Source of the DNA: Amycolatopsis regifaucium
GTDB lineage: Bacteria > Actinomycetota > Actinomycetes > Mycobacteriales > Pseudonocardiaceae
Reading direction: 5' to 3'
Assembly (NCBI RefSeq): GCF_001613935.1
Contig: NZ_LQCI01000011.1
Location: 1-64,000 of the forward strand
DNA: 64,000 nt
Below are positions 26,077-36,781 of the stretch, in pieces. Position numbers and translations under genes: made by a program. A model generated the notes under the pieces. The model was not told the origin of the DNA and made no database searches. It saw only the letters and a program-made list of their open reading frames with translations. Each line of letters starts with the position of its first letter. Within the stretch, counting starts at the first letter, position 1.

Positions 26077-26235
26077 GTCAGGTATTCGCGGCCCAGCTGG
26101 TTACGGATTGGTTTTTATTGGAATACAAGGGAAAACGCGATTCCGCAGAACGTCTCGTGGAGTATTCGGAGCGGGCACGGACTCGGATAGGTCACGAAAC
26201 GGACACGGCTCACAGTGACACCCAAGCGTCAACGT

Positions 26236-26286
26236 CCGTGAAGTCCTCCTTGAGGGACTCTGATTCCCCCACGAAGGCCTTCACGG
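26236..26286. repeat. GAAGGCC-type imperfect hairpin (degenerate copy)
   Basis: The left arm begins CCGTGAAGTCCTCC (26236) and the right arm ends GAAGGCCTTCACGG (26286). The arms match at about 16 of 21 positions. It is related to the near-perfect copy at 44121-44173 and lies between the oxidoreductase and argG. Confidence 0.55.
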
Positions 26287-26315
26287 CCCAGCCGGGGGCG
26301 ACGGGGATGTCCTAA

Positions 26316-27839
<1,524 letters not shown>

Positions 27840-27860
27840 CCCGGACCAACGGGACGCGAA

Positions 27861-27900
27861 AGCGCCGGGCGCGCGGCATCGAAGCCGTTCGCCCGGCGCT
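27861..27900. terminator. Hairpin terminator between convergent argG and 27933 gene
   Basis: AGCGCCGGGCG (27861-27871) pairs perfectly with CGCCCGGCGCT (27890-27900). It is placed 21 bp after the argG stop, before the convergent gene end. Confidence 0.8.
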
Positions 27901-27932
27901 GTTCTGTCATCCGGTCGAGGACCGGGCCGGGA

Positions 27933-29222
27933 TCACCGGCCGCCGATCTCGGCCCGCCTCCGCCCCAACTCGTCGACGAGCCGGGTGATCTCGACCTCGC
28001 CGATCGCTTCGGCCAGCACGGAGACCGCCGCGATGCTCTGGATCTGATACTGGACCGGCACGCCGCCGGAGGCCCGTGACCGCGCCTCGGCGTCCGCCTT
28101 CTTCTCCGCTTCGACAGAGGCGAAGACACCGCCGGCGCCGCCGTTGACACAACTGATCGAACCGGATCCGTTCAGCGGCAGGGTCGCCGTGTTCCGGCAG
28201 CTCCCCGCACCGCGGCCCTCGATGGTCACGTTCGCGGTCATGGTGGCGTTGACCTGGCCGGTGACCTTCCCGCCGCTGTTCGCCGACGCGGAGTTCGACA
28301 CGTTGGCGGTCACCGTGCATCCCGAGGTGCCGCAGGCGACCGTGGCCGCGCCGTCCATGTCGAACCGCACGCCGGTGTCGACCGCACCGGAGAGCTTCTT
28401 GGTGTTCGACAACAGATCCTCGTAGACGGCGTCGGTCTCCTGCGGCGAAAGAGCGTCCACATCGGACTCGCCCATGCCCGTGCCGGAGGGGAGCTGAGGC
28501 CGCGATTCAGGGCCGGGCATCGTCGGCAGCTTAGGAAGGGAGGGCATGCCGCCGGGCACCTTCACCGAGTACCGGAGCAAACGATGTGGTGCCTCCTTCG
28601 AGACGTAGAGGTCGCCGGCGGGCGTGCTCGCCTTGATCGCCGGGACGTCGCGGACCGTCTCGTTCTGGTCGCCGTCGATCTCCCCGGCCCGCTCGAATGC
28701 CTCGCGCAACCGGGCGGCGAGTTTCTCCGGCGCTTCGAACTGCTGCAGCACCGGGCCGAACAGTGCTTCTTCGCCGGTGATCCAGCGGTCCTTGAGGTCT
28801 TCGGTCGCCGAGGGGTCGGCTTGCGAGCCGGGCAGCATGCCGTCGGGTGCCTTGAAGTAGACCTTGCCGCCGACGACGAGGATCTCGATGTTCCGGCCCT
28901 GAAAGGAGATCGTGCCGGACGTCTCGCCGAACGCCGTCGTCTTGACGTCGGTCTTGATCATCCCGCCGACCGCGGAGGTGCTGTTGCGGACCGCGGGCGC
29001 CGAAGCGAGTCCCGCGAGCGCCTGCTCGAAGGGCTCACGGCCCGCCTTCGAAGGCCACAACAGCCAGGTCACCAGCCCGGCGACGAGCACGACCACGACT
29101 CCGGCGATGCCACCGAACAGGAGCCACCGCCGGGGTTTCCGGGCGGGCGGCGCCGGGGCCGGTCGGGGGACCCAGCCCTGCGGCGGCCACTGCGCGCCTT
29201 CGGGTGGGAATGTGTGCTCCAC
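27933..29222 (-). CDS. Single-pass membrane protein with large extracytoplasmic domain, unknown function
   Basis: A protein of about 429 residues. A Pro-rich cytosolic tail (about 1-35) precedes one transmembrane helix (LLFGGIAGVVVVLVAGLVTW). The exported part begins with FEQALAGLASAPAVRNSTSA and includes IEILVVGGKVYFKAP and APHRLLRYSVKVPGG, reminiscent of the LppX/LprAFG-type beta half-barrel of actinobacteria, though not convincing. The C-terminal part has four Cys that could form two disulfides. The GTG start at 29222 is preferred because GGAGG precedes it; ATG 29258 is the alternative. No operon partner; function unknown. Confidence 0.75.
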   Translation of the reverse strand: MEHTFPPEGAQWPPQGWVPRPAPAPPARKPRRWLLFGGIAGVVVVLVAGLVTWLLWPSKAGREPFEQALAGLASAPAVRNSTSAVGGMIKTDVKTTAFGETSGTISFQGRNIEILVVGGKVYFKAPDGMLPGSQADPSATEDLKDRWITGEEALFGPVLQQFEAPEKLAARLREAFERAGEIDGDQNETVRDVPAIKASTPAGDLYVSKEAPHRLLRYSVKVPGGMPSLPKLPTMPGPESRPQLPSGTGMGESDVDALSPQETDAVYEDLLSNTKKLSGAVDTGVRFDMDGAATVACGTSGCTVTANVSNSASANSGGKVTGQVNATMTANVTIEGRGAGSCRNTATLPLNGSGSISCVNGGAGGVFASVEAEKKADAEARSRASGGVPVQYQIQSIAAVSVLAEAIGEVEITRLVDELGRRRAEIGGR

Positions 29223-29300
29223 GTCGCCTCCATCGCTGAATTCACCAGACGGCATCACGCTATGGAGGGATGATGAAAACTTGATGAAACGCCGGCCGGA

Positions 29301-29333
29301 TCCTCGGCCGCGCCGGGCGGACGCGGCCGAGGA
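29301..29333. terminator. Hairpin terminator of the PQQ-type dehydrogenase gene
   Basis: TCCTCGGCCGCG (29301-29312) pairs perfectly with CGCGGCCGAGGA (29322-29333), a few bases beyond the stop at 29340 on the minus strand. Confidence 0.8.
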
Positions 29334-29339
29334 CCGGGC

Positions 29340-30524
29340 TCACCCCTTGCGGGCGAACGAGATCCGGTGCAGTCCGCCGGGCGTCTCGTCGGCCAGGTAC
29401 AGCTCGCCGTTCTGGTCGGTGCCGAACGTGGTGGCGTCGAGCGGGAACTCGCCGATCCGGGCGCTTTCGTAGCTCCCGTCGGCCTTCTTGCGCACCGCCC
29501 AGGCCGTGCCCTGGCAGAAGTCGGTGGCGAGGTAGGTCCCGCCTGCCAGCGAGGCGTATTTCCTGCCGCGATAGACGTACCCGCCGATCACCGCGCAGCC
29601 TTCGGCGCCGGAGATGTAGTGGAAGACCGGATCGGTGTAGGCCACGCCGTCCTTGCACCGCGTCTGGTCGAACACGACCGGGCCTTCCTTGCAGGACCAG
29701 CCGAAGTTCGCACCGCCCTTGCCCGCGGCGAGATGGTCGACCTCTTCGAACCTGCCCTGGCCGACGTCACCGATCCACAGCGAGCCGTCTGCCGGGTCGA
29801 AGGAGAACCGCCACGGATTACGCAGCCCGTATGACCAGATCTCCGGCCGCGCGCCGACCACGCCGACGAACGGGTTGCTTGCCGGGACGCAGTACCGCAG
29901 CGGACGGCACGCGCGGTTGACGTCGATGCGCAGGATCTTGCCGAGCAGCGTGTCCAGCCGCTGCCCGCTGGCCAGCGGATCCGCCGCGCCGCCGCCGTCG
30001 CCGATCCCCCAGTACAGGTACCCGTCCGGGCCGAACGCCAGCTGACCGCCGTTGTGGTTGGGGAATTCCGAATGCGGCTGGGTCAGCAGCTCGGTGAGTT
30101 CGCCGGTGTCCAGCCGGACGCGCCCCAGCGTCACCGCGCTGTCGGATTTGCGGGTGTAGGCGACGTAGACCCGCTTGTCCTTGGCGACGGCCAGCCCGAG
30201 CAACCCGCGTTCGACGTCCGCGCCGTTCACCTTGTCGCTGATGTCCAGGACCGGTTTGGCGGCGAGCCCGGTCCTGGGATGGTAGGCCCGGACTACGCCT
30301 CTCTTCTCCACCACGAGGATCCGGCCGCTCCCGTCGTTGAGCGCCGTGATCGCGGTCGGATTCACCAGCCCGGACGCGACCTGGGTCGCCGTGGCGGTCA
30401 GCTCGGTGAGCGGAACACCCCGCGCAGCCTGGGGTTCCGCGCTGCTCGCGGTCGGGAGGAGTGCTCCGGCCAAGGCGAGCCCGGCCACCAGGGACAACCC
30501 CCGGCGAAGGTGCCGTCGCGTCAT
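29340..30524 (-). CDS. Secreted PQQ-dependent sugar dehydrogenase (glucose/sorbosone family)
   Basis: A ~394-residue exported six-bladed propeller enzyme. The signal peptide is TRRHLRRGLSLVAGLALAGA ... SSAEP with a Tat-like RR pair. Landmarks are VASGLVNPTAITALNDGSGR, ERGLLGLAVAKDKRVYVAYT, the catalytic-His region FPNHNGGQLAFGPDGYLYWG, GDGGGAADP, IWSYGLRNPWRFSFDP and WIGDVGQGRFEEVDHL. These fit soluble aldose/sorbosone dehydrogenases that use PQQ and Ca. Whether the organism makes PQQ is not visible. The ATG at 30524 has GGAG 7 nt upstream, so it is preferred over the longer 30539 start. Confidence 0.9.
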   Translation of the reverse strand: MTRRHLRRGLSLVAGLALAGALLPTASSAEPQAARGVPLTELTATATQVASGLVNPTAITALNDGSGRILVVEKRGVVRAYHPRTGLAAKPVLDISDKVNGADVERGLLGLAVAKDKRVYVAYTRKSDSAVTLGRVRLDTGELTELLTQPHSEFPNHNGGQLAFGPDGYLYWGIGDGGGAADPLASGQRLDTLLGKILRIDVNRACRPLRYCVPASNPFVGVVGARPEIWSYGLRNPWRFSFDPADGSLWIGDVGQGRFEEVDHLAAGKGGANFGWSCKEGPVVFDQTRCKDGVAYTDPVFHYISGAEGCAVIGGYVYRGRKYASLAGGTYLATDFCQGTAWAVRKKADGSYESARIGEFPLDATTFGTDQNGELYLADETPGGLHRISFARKG

Positions 30525-30827
30525 GTGGACTCCAATCACCGTTGAATGGTCTGGTCCAATTCAACAGCGGCTGGAGCAGTGGTGGTACCCCCATCCGCGA
30601 ACATCCGGTCAGTTTGTTTCCTCCGAAAGGACATCTCGGGCCCTTGTGATGCGGCGAGACAAACGCGGAATGGACACCATGAGCCGTGTTCGGCCCGGAG
30701 TGCCCGGCAGGCGACCCGCCGGTGAGCGCCACCACATTCGGGTGAACTACCCGCTCGGCGGTGTGAGACTGGCCGTTCGTGCCCTTGTCTGGAGGATCGG
30801 GATGGAGCCTGGGCGGCCGGGTTCCTC
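30525..30827. other. Intergenic between divergent genes
   Basis: No gene, hairpin or operator is obvious in these 303 bp. Confidence 0.4.
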
Positions 30828-31187
30828 ATGTCGGGCAACGATCGATCAGCTGTGCGGGGCGGCGATGATCCGGTGACCGAAGGCGACGAGGGTACGGGCG
30901 AGCCTGCCGAACTCGTCCGCCTTTACAACAACGGCGCGACGATCGAGAGCTTGGCTGAGCGGTACGCGCTGAGCTATCGCAAGGTGCGGACCACTCTACT
31001 GGCCGCCGGGGTGACCTTGCGGCCGGCGAAGATCCAGCTACCGCCCACGCCTCCAGGACTCGTGAACGCCTACCTGTCCGGCCGGAGCATTCGTCAACTT
31101 GCGGACATCCACGGCATGAGCTATAACCAAACCCGCCGGATTCTGCTGGCGGAAGGTGTCGTACTTCGCCCCCGAGGTGGGCAATAA
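30828..31187 (+). CDS. Small protein with two tandem helix-turn-helix repeats
   Basis: A 119-residue putative DNA-binding protein. After an acidic tail, two similar ~45-residue units follow: LVRLYNNGATIESLAERYAL plus SYRKVRTTLLAAGVTLRP, and LVNAYLSGRSIRQLADIHGM plus SYNQTRRILLAEGVVLRP. Each is a helix-turn-helix of the resolvase-like kind. The internal duplication suggests binding to two adjacent DNA half-sites as a monomer. No ligand or receiver domain is present. It sits at the edge of the SARP/STAND island, but a functional link is only positional. Confidence 0.75.
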   Translation: MSGNDRSAVRGGDDPVTEGDEGTGEPAELVRLYNNGATIESLAERYALSYRKVRTTLLAAGVTLRPAKIQLPPTPPGLVNAYLSGRSIRQLADIHGMSYNQTRRILLAEGVVLRPRGGQ

Positions 31188-31796
31188 CCCCGCTTCCCTG
31201 ACGCCGGTTTCTCGGGGCGGGCGCGGCCGCACCCGCCCAGAGAACCCAAGACTTCCCCCGCGCAGCACATGACTTCGTCATCACGCCGCGAAAATGATCC
31301 AAATGTCGTGCACGGACGAGCGCTCCTTTCCTCTTGAATACCGCCTGGCCACCACTCCGGGCCGGGTCGGATACGGTCGAATCTCCGAGTTCGCGAAGCA
31401 CTGATTCACAGTCCGAGCGAATTTTGACCGAGATACCCAGCCGGGTGGGTGAGGGAAGAGTACACATTGCTCGAGTTGCCCTGAAATGGGGGCGTCACCC
31501 TTCCGCACAATCGCTGTAGCGACACGCCACACGAAGGCCTGAACTGCGGTTTCCCTCTGCGGTCGCGCAAGACTTCACGGTTTCCGGGCGCAGTCGGTCT
31601 GAGCCACGACTGACCGGTCGTCGCGACCCCGGGCGCAGGCGCCGCTAAACTACTGCCAAGTAGGCCTACTTTACGAAAAATATTCAACACTAACGAGTTA
31701 ACGGTGGCCCGTAAAACTGCTCAGAGTAGCAATTGACCAGGTTTAACTCACGCTTCGGTGACGATCCACCGGCACCTTTCCTGGGGACGCAGAGCC
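31188..31796. other. 609-bp gene-free stretch before the SARP gene end
   Basis: No frame on either strand looks like protein and no hairpin with long arms is evident. Base composition is somewhat more AT-rich near 31655-31750 (TTACGAAAAATATTC), which may be a promoter or a remnant of transferred DNA. Confidence 0.4.
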
Positions 31797-34700
31797 TCAG
31801 GCGCGGTGACCACGGAGGATCCGCAGATGCGGCGAGGGCATCGCCATGGTGTCCCCGTCACCTTCACGGGCCGCTGGGACAAGGGGCCCGCGTGCGTCGA
31901 GTTCGGCCAACAGCGCCTCGATCGCGTCGGCCTTGGCCGTCCGCGCCCGACCGCGGAAAAGCTCCGCGGCGTCCCGCCACAGCTCCCGCGCGGCATCGGG
32001 ATTGCCGTGATCGCAGACGATCACCGCCAGGACCGAAAGTGCCCGCGCCTGGCCGGTCGCGTGCTGGGACCGATTCGCCAGCTCGACCGCCCGGTTGGCA
32101 TGCCGCAGCGCCGCCCGGTCATCACCCTCGGCATGCCGCAGCTGCGCGAGCACCGTGTTGAGCTTCATGACCGTCGGAAGATCTTGACTGGCCTCGACCA
32201 GCGCCGATCCGGCATCACATTCCGCCGAGGCTTCGGCTAGTCGGCCGAGCCGGACCAAGAGCTCCCCGAGTGCGATGTGGGTCCACAGCAGCTCGGTGGC
32301 GTCGCCGACCGCGCGCCGGCGCCGCAAGGCCTGCCGATACAGACCGAGCGCCTCCTCGTCGTGGCCGCCCATCTCGACCAGCGCGTCGGCCAACCGGTGT
32401 TCCGCGCTGGCGCACACCATCGGCATGCCCAGTTCACGGACGGACGGCAAGGTCTTCCGGTACATCGCGGCCGCTTCGGCGGCGCGACCGGCATGGAGAT
32501 GCACGCGGGCCAGATTCAGCCTGACGGTGACACCACCGATCGCGATCCCGTGGGCGTCGACCAGTTCGAGTGCTCGCAGCAGGCACCGCTCGGCCGCGTC
32601 GTCAGCGCCGATGAGCATGTGCACGACGGCCAGATCGTTGAGGCAGGAAGCCAGTGAACCCACGTCGCCTTGCGCCGTCGCCGCGCGGACGGCGATGGTC
32701 AATCCCTCGACCGCGTCAGGGAACCGGCCCTGCAGCAGGAAGAATTCCGCGGTCATCGCGGGAATGGCGCACGCGATGGGGTTCAAAATGCCTTCCGAGG
32801 CGGCGATGATCGACATGAGGGTATTTCTTTCCCTCAACACCCATTGCCGCGCTTCGGCGACGGTACGCAACCCGGGCGTCCACGCTGTCGGCAACATCGG
32901 AGGCAACTCCAGCAGTCCTTTGTGCGGATACTGCAGTCGATACGCGTCGATGACCATGCGCAGGTAGAACTCGAACATCCGCCGCCGAGCGGTGTCCACA
33001 TCGGACAGTTGCCTGGCCAGGGACGTGGCGTACAAATGCAAGAGATCGTGTATGCGATAACGATCGAGATCCGCGGGATGCTCGACGAGATGTGCGGCGA
33101 CCAGGATGTCGAGCGACCGTCGAACCTCCCCCACCGGGCGCCCGTCGGCCGCGGCGATCGCGTCGCCGGTCATCTCGGTGCCCGGATGCAGACCGAGCAG
33201 GGCGAACACCCGCCGCTCGGCCGGCCGCAACGCCTGATAGGAGAGGGTGAAGGCGGAGCGCAGGCTCGTACCCGGCCAGTCTCCCTCGTCACCGAGGTCC
33301 AGCAGCATGTCGGCCGCGCGCAACTGACCCGCCAAGGTCCCGATCCGGGTGCCCGCTCGCGAGCTGGCGCGTTCGGCCACCAGGGTCAGTGCCAACGGGT
33401 TGCCCCGGCACAGCCGCACCAGTTCTTCGACGCCCTCCGCGTCGTCGCGCGCGCGGGGGCCGATCCGCTGGGTCAGCAGCGAGGAGGAGTAGCGGTCTTC
33501 GAGAGGGCCGACCTCGATCACCGGCGGGGTCAGCTTCGCCGACAAGGACTTCAACCGCCATCGGGAAACGATCAGCACGGTGCACGAGGACAGGACCCCC
33601 AGCAGCGGCGCGACCTGGTCGGTGCTGCGCACATTGTCGAGGATGACGAGCATCGAGCGCCGGGCGAGCAACGCGCTCAATTTCGCCGCGCGCGCGATCG
33701 GGTTGACCACTTGGTCCACCGGGAAGTCGAACAAGGACAAGAGGGTGTCGACTATTTCGCCCGCGTCGGCGCGCGCGGCCTGGCTGTCCCCCCGAAGATC
33801 CAGCATGACCGCGCCGTGCCGATAGCGTCGTTCGGCGCGATGGGCCCACTTCGCGGCCAGCGTCGTCTTCCCGACTCCGGGCCCTCCGTTCACCACCACG
33901 ACGGCACGCCGCGGCGCCCCCGCCGTATCGGTCGTGCAGGCGTCGAGCAGGGCGAGCAGCTCGGCCCTTCCCGCGACGTCGTCAATATCGGGCGGCAGAT
34001 GCCGGATCACGTGCTCGTCGGAATCAGGTGCGGCAGGCTTTCGTCGCGGAATCATCCGGTCCGGCCGGATGAGCACTTCCTCATTGACGGCCCGCAGTTG
34101 TTCCGCCGCTCTCGTCTCCCCCGCTTCCCGGTATCGAGCATACGTCGCACGGAAGAAGTCGGCGGCTTCGGCGGGCTGATCGGCTTCGGCCAGCGCACGA
34201 ATCTTCAATTTCGCGAATCTCAGCTCCCCCGGATGCGCCTGTTCCAGTTCCGCCAGTTTCCGCACCGCGGCGTCGGCTTGCCCGGTCTCGATTTGTTCCC
34301 CGACGACGAACGCGTTGGCCGGAATCCACTCGTTGCGGATCCATCGGATGCGCCACCCGTCGGCACGCTCGGTCCGCAGATCGGCCAAAGCGTCGTCACG
34401 CCACAACCGGACGGCCGACAACGCTTCGATCAACGCGCGTTCGTGCTGTCCGAGTTCGCGGAACCGGCGCGCCTTGTCCATGGTAGCCAGGAATCCGAAG
34501 TGGTCGATCAGCTCCGGGTCGGTCTCCAGCAGACAGCCCCCTTTTCCCACACTCACCTTGGCGGGTACGGATCTTTCGTGGAACGCCTGGCGGAGCTTGG
34601 TCGCGCACTGGTGCAACGTGGAGTGCGCGTTCCGCGGCGGGTTTTCGTGCTCCTCCCACACCCAGTCCACGACGACGTCCAGCGGCATCCGCCGGTTCGG

Positions 34701-34814
34701 CGCGGTCAGAAGCGCGGTCAGCACCTGCCTCGGCCGGGGACCCGCCCAGTTCACGTCCACATTCCCGTGCATAAGCATGGCCGTTTGCCCGAGAATTCCG
34801 AAGGCGATTTCCAC
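31797..34814 (-). CDS. SARP-family regulator with BTAD, NB-ARC and TPR domains (AfsR-like)
   Basis: A large regulator of about 1005 residues. From the N-terminus: an OmpR-like DNA-binding domain (FGILGQTAMLMHGNVDVNWA, RQVLTALLTAPNRRMPLDVV), a bacterial transcriptional activation domain (about 90-230), an NB-ARC ATPase with P-loop GGPGVGKTTLAAKW near residue 308 and Walker B SMLVILDNVRS, a winged-helix segment, and about 380 residues of TPR repeats at the C-terminus. Such AfsR-type proteins activate secondary-metabolite or local target genes. GTG 34814 is chosen because GGAAGGGGAG precedes it. It diverges from the coupled pair at 35037-36781, its likeliest target. Confidence 0.92.
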   Translation of the reverse strand: MEIAFGILGQTAMLMHGNVDVNWAGPRPRQVLTALLTAPNRRMPLDVVVDWVWEEHENPPRNAHSTLHQCATKLRQAFHERSVPAKVSVGKGGCLLETDPELIDHFGFLATMDKARRFRELGQHERALIEALSAVRLWRDDALADLRTERADGWRIRWIRNEWIPANAFVVGEQIETGQADAAVRKLAELEQAHPGELRFAKLKIRALAEADQPAEAADFFRATYARYREAGETRAAEQLRAVNEEVLIRPDRMIPRRKPAAPDSDEHVIRHLPPDIDDVAGRAELLALLDACTTDTAGAPRRAVVVVNGGPGVGKTTLAAKWAHRAERRYRHGAVMLDLRGDSQAARADAGEIVDTLLSLFDFPVDQVVNPIARAAKLSALLARRSMLVILDNVRSTDQVAPLLGVLSSCTVLIVSRWRLKSLSAKLTPPVIEVGPLEDRYSSSLLTQRIGPRARDDAEGVEELVRLCRGNPLALTLVAERASSRAGTRIGTLAGQLRAADMLLDLGDEGDWPGTSLRSAFTLSYQALRPAERRVFALLGLHPGTEMTGDAIAAADGRPVGEVRRSLDILVAAHLVEHPADLDRYRIHDLLHLYATSLARQLSDVDTARRRMFEFYLRMVIDAYRLQYPHKGLLELPPMLPTAWTPGLRTVAEARQWVLRERNTLMSIIAASEGILNPIACAIPAMTAEFFLLQGRFPDAVEGLTIAVRAATAQGDVGSLASCLNDLAVVHMLIGADDAAERCLLRALELVDAHGIAIGGVTVRLNLARVHLHAGRAAEAAAMYRKTLPSVRELGMPMVCASAEHRLADALVEMGGHDEEALGLYRQALRRRRAVGDATELLWTHIALGELLVRLGRLAEASAECDAGSALVEASQDLPTVMKLNTVLAQLRHAEGDDRAALRHANRAVELANRSQHATGQARALSVLAVIVCDHGNPDAARELWRDAAELFRGRARTAKADAIEALLAELDARGPLVPAAREGDGDTMAMPSPHLRILRGHRA

Positions 34815-35036
34815 GAGTACTCCCCTTCCCCATGGCGAACCGGGTTCGCCACCCCTGTCCCGATGGATCATTTTTCCACTCAGCGGCACATATGGCCAGG
34901 TCATCGACGTAATTGTCAAACATCGGCGATCACCGTTGATCAATTGTCAATCAGCTGACAACCGGCCGAAGTCGTTTTCTTCACGTGCACTCCCATGCTG
35001 GCTACGGATACCGAAGTTCCGGCGAGGGGAAATGTC

Positions 35037-36248
35037 ATGACCGAGTTATCTTGGGTCCGTAGTCCGGCGGGAAGCCGCGATCAGCACTGGGCGACCCGCA
35101 AGGGCGTCAAATCCGTACTGGTGATGATCCCGTACATCGTCGCCGGAAACCGGCTCCTCGATCTGCTCCCGCTCCTGGAGGCGGACCACCGTCTCCAGGT
35201 GATCTTCACGATCCCGGAGCCATGGGAATCCTGGCGCGCGACGGACGATTTCGTGGCCGCCCAAGGCGGCGTCGTCCTGCCATGGGCCCAGGCCCGGCGC
35301 GGCGAGTACGACCTCGTCCTGGCCGCCAGCCAGCGTGGCATCGACGAGGTCACCGGGCCGGTGCTGTTGATCCCGCACGGCGGGGGTTTCGCGCAGTACC
35401 GGCCGTGGCGGCCGCCGGACACCGGCCACGGTTGGAGTCCCCAGGTCGGGCTCGGCGCCGGGCAGCTGATGCGGGAAGGCCGAGTGCGCGCCGACTCGAT
35501 CGTGCTCGTTCACGACCGCGAGATGGACGTCCTCGCCGAGGCCTGCCCTCAGGCGGTCCCCGCCGCGGTCATCGCGGGTGACATCGCCCTGGATCGCCTC
35601 GCCGTCAGCCTCCCCTTTCGTGATCACTACCGGCGAGGACTGGGTGTTCCCGGCGACCGGCGCCTGGTGATGGTGACCTCGACCTGGTCCGATCGCTCGG
35701 CCTACGGTCGTCACCCCGATCTGTTCGAGCGAGTTCTCGGCGAACTCCCGTCCGACCGGTTTCAGGTCATCGGTGTCCTTCACCCGCAGATCTGGTCACA
35801 CCACAGCCGTTGGCAGATTCGCTCGTGGCTGGCCGACAGCCTGCGGGCCGGGCTCACCCTACTTCGCCCAGAAGGAAGCTGGCGGGCTGCCTTGATCGCC
35901 GCCGACCACGTCATCGGCGACTACGGCTCCGTGACCGGCTACGCGTCCGGCATCGGCAAACCGGTACTCCTGGCCGTGGACGGCACGCAGCCGCTGTTGC
36001 CCGGTACGCCCAGCGCGGTCATCGCCGACCACGCGCCGCGCTGGGATCCGAGCAGACCTCTTGTCCCCCAACTGTTCGACACGGACGCGGCGGACGTCGC
36101 CACGCGGGTCCGGGCTCTCCTGTCCTCGCGTCCGGGCGGCGCCGCCGCGATCCTGCGCACCGAGATGTACCGGCTCCTCGGCTTGACCGAACCCGTCAGG
36201 AAGATCCCGGTGTCGCCGGTGCCGATGGCGGAGGTGCTGCCGTGTTGA
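35037..36248 (+). CDS. GT-B-fold, CDP-glycerol glycerophosphotransferase-like protein of unknown function
   Basis: A 403-residue soluble protein with a two-lobe glycosyltransferase-B layout. The N-lobe opens with VLVMIPYIVAGNRLLDLLPL and contains VLLIPHGGGFAQYRPW. The C-lobe has LVMVTSTWSDRSAYGRH, FQVIGVLHPQIWSHHS and ALIAADHVIGDYGSVTGYAS, which corresponds to the DxxIxDYSS-type phosphate/nucleotide site of teichoic-acid glycerophosphotransferases. I recall close relatives in Streptomyces annotated as hypothetical or wrongly as translation initiation factor 2. It overlaps the following small gene by 7 bp and diverges from the SARP regulator. Substrate unknown. Confidence 0.75.
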   Translation: MTELSWVRSPAGSRDQHWATRKGVKSVLVMIPYIVAGNRLLDLLPLLEADHRLQVIFTIPEPWESWRATDDFVAAQGGVVLPWAQARRGEYDLVLAASQRGIDEVTGPVLLIPHGGGFAQYRPWRPPDTGHGWSPQVGLGAGQLMREGRVRADSIVLVHDREMDVLAEACPQAVPAAVIAGDIALDRLAVSLPFRDHYRRGLGVPGDRRLVMVTSTWSDRSAYGRHPDLFERVLGELPSDRFQVIGVLHPQIWSHHSRWQIRSWLADSLRAGLTLLRPEGSWRAALIAADHVIGDYGSVTGYASGIGKPVLLAVDGTQPLLPGTPSAVIADHAPRWDPSRPLVPQLFDTDAADVATRVRALLSSRPGGAAAILRTEMYRLLGLTEPVRKIPVSPVPMAEVLPC

Positions 36249-36781
36249 TCCCGGCGGCGCGACTGCGCGTCACTTCCTCGCCGCACCCCGGGATCCACCA
36301 CATCGACGCCGGAGGAAGCTCGTTCCTCCTCTCCACGGTCGGTGACGGCATCCCCGCTTCTCTCGCCGACGTACTGGTCCACTCCCGGCCGCGGCGTGCC
36401 GCGGACGCCCGCGCCGTGATCGCGAGCGCGTTCGACCGGCTGCCCGGTCTCACGATCGTCGCCGTCCCGTGTCCACCCGGGCACTGCCTTCTAGGCGACC
36501 GCACGGGGGACCTGGCCATCATCCCTTGCGAGTCCGCCGCACTGGCGGGCGCGGGCGCGTACCTATGGTTGCTGGGCCGGCGCCGTCTCCGGCGGCTGAG
36601 GTCGATCAGGTCGGGCGGGCAAGGCCTCCAGCCGAGCCCGGACCCTTTCCACCAGCGGCCCGCCGATCGGACGGCACAGCTCGAGCGCTTGGGTCAGCCG
36701 GACGCGGACGGCGTCGAAATCACCTTCGAACTCGGCGACCTCGGCGAAGGCGACCTGCACCTCGGCCTGATACACGGGTGA
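36242..36781 (+). CDS. Small partner protein of the GT-B-like gene
   Basis: Starts at GTG 36242 inside the end of the previous gene, with GGAGG 7 nt upstream, so it is translationally coupled. The 179-residue frame reads IPAARLRVTSSPHPGIHHID, SSFLLSTVGDGIPASLADVL, LPGLTIVAVPCPPGHCLLGD and RTGDLAIIPCESAALAGAGA, a compact alpha/beta-like domain of about 120 residues with two Cys. From about base 36563 the frame runs antisense to the STAND gene, so the last ~70 residues may be unstructured. No named family is recognised. A role together with the GT-B-like protein is inferred from coupling. Confidence 0.65.
   Translation: MLIPAARLRVTSSPHPGIHHIDAGGSSFLLSTVGDGIPASLADVLVHSRPRRAADARAVIASAFDRLPGLTIVAVPCPPGHCLLGDRTGDLAIIPCESAALAGAGAYLWLLGRRRLRRLRSIRSGGQGLQPSPDPFHQRPADRTAQLERLGQPDADGVEITFELGDLGEGDLHLGLIHG

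Noticed and set aside
31406..31690. 94-codon minus-strand frame in the gap before the SARP gene
   Set aside because: No ribosome-binding site, no domain, and mixed composition; treated as non-coding.
32670..34958. 762-codon plus-strand frame opposite the SARP regulator
   Set aside because: Composition is Arg/Gly/Gln-rich without domains, whereas the minus strand encodes a complete SARP-NB-ARC-TPR protein.
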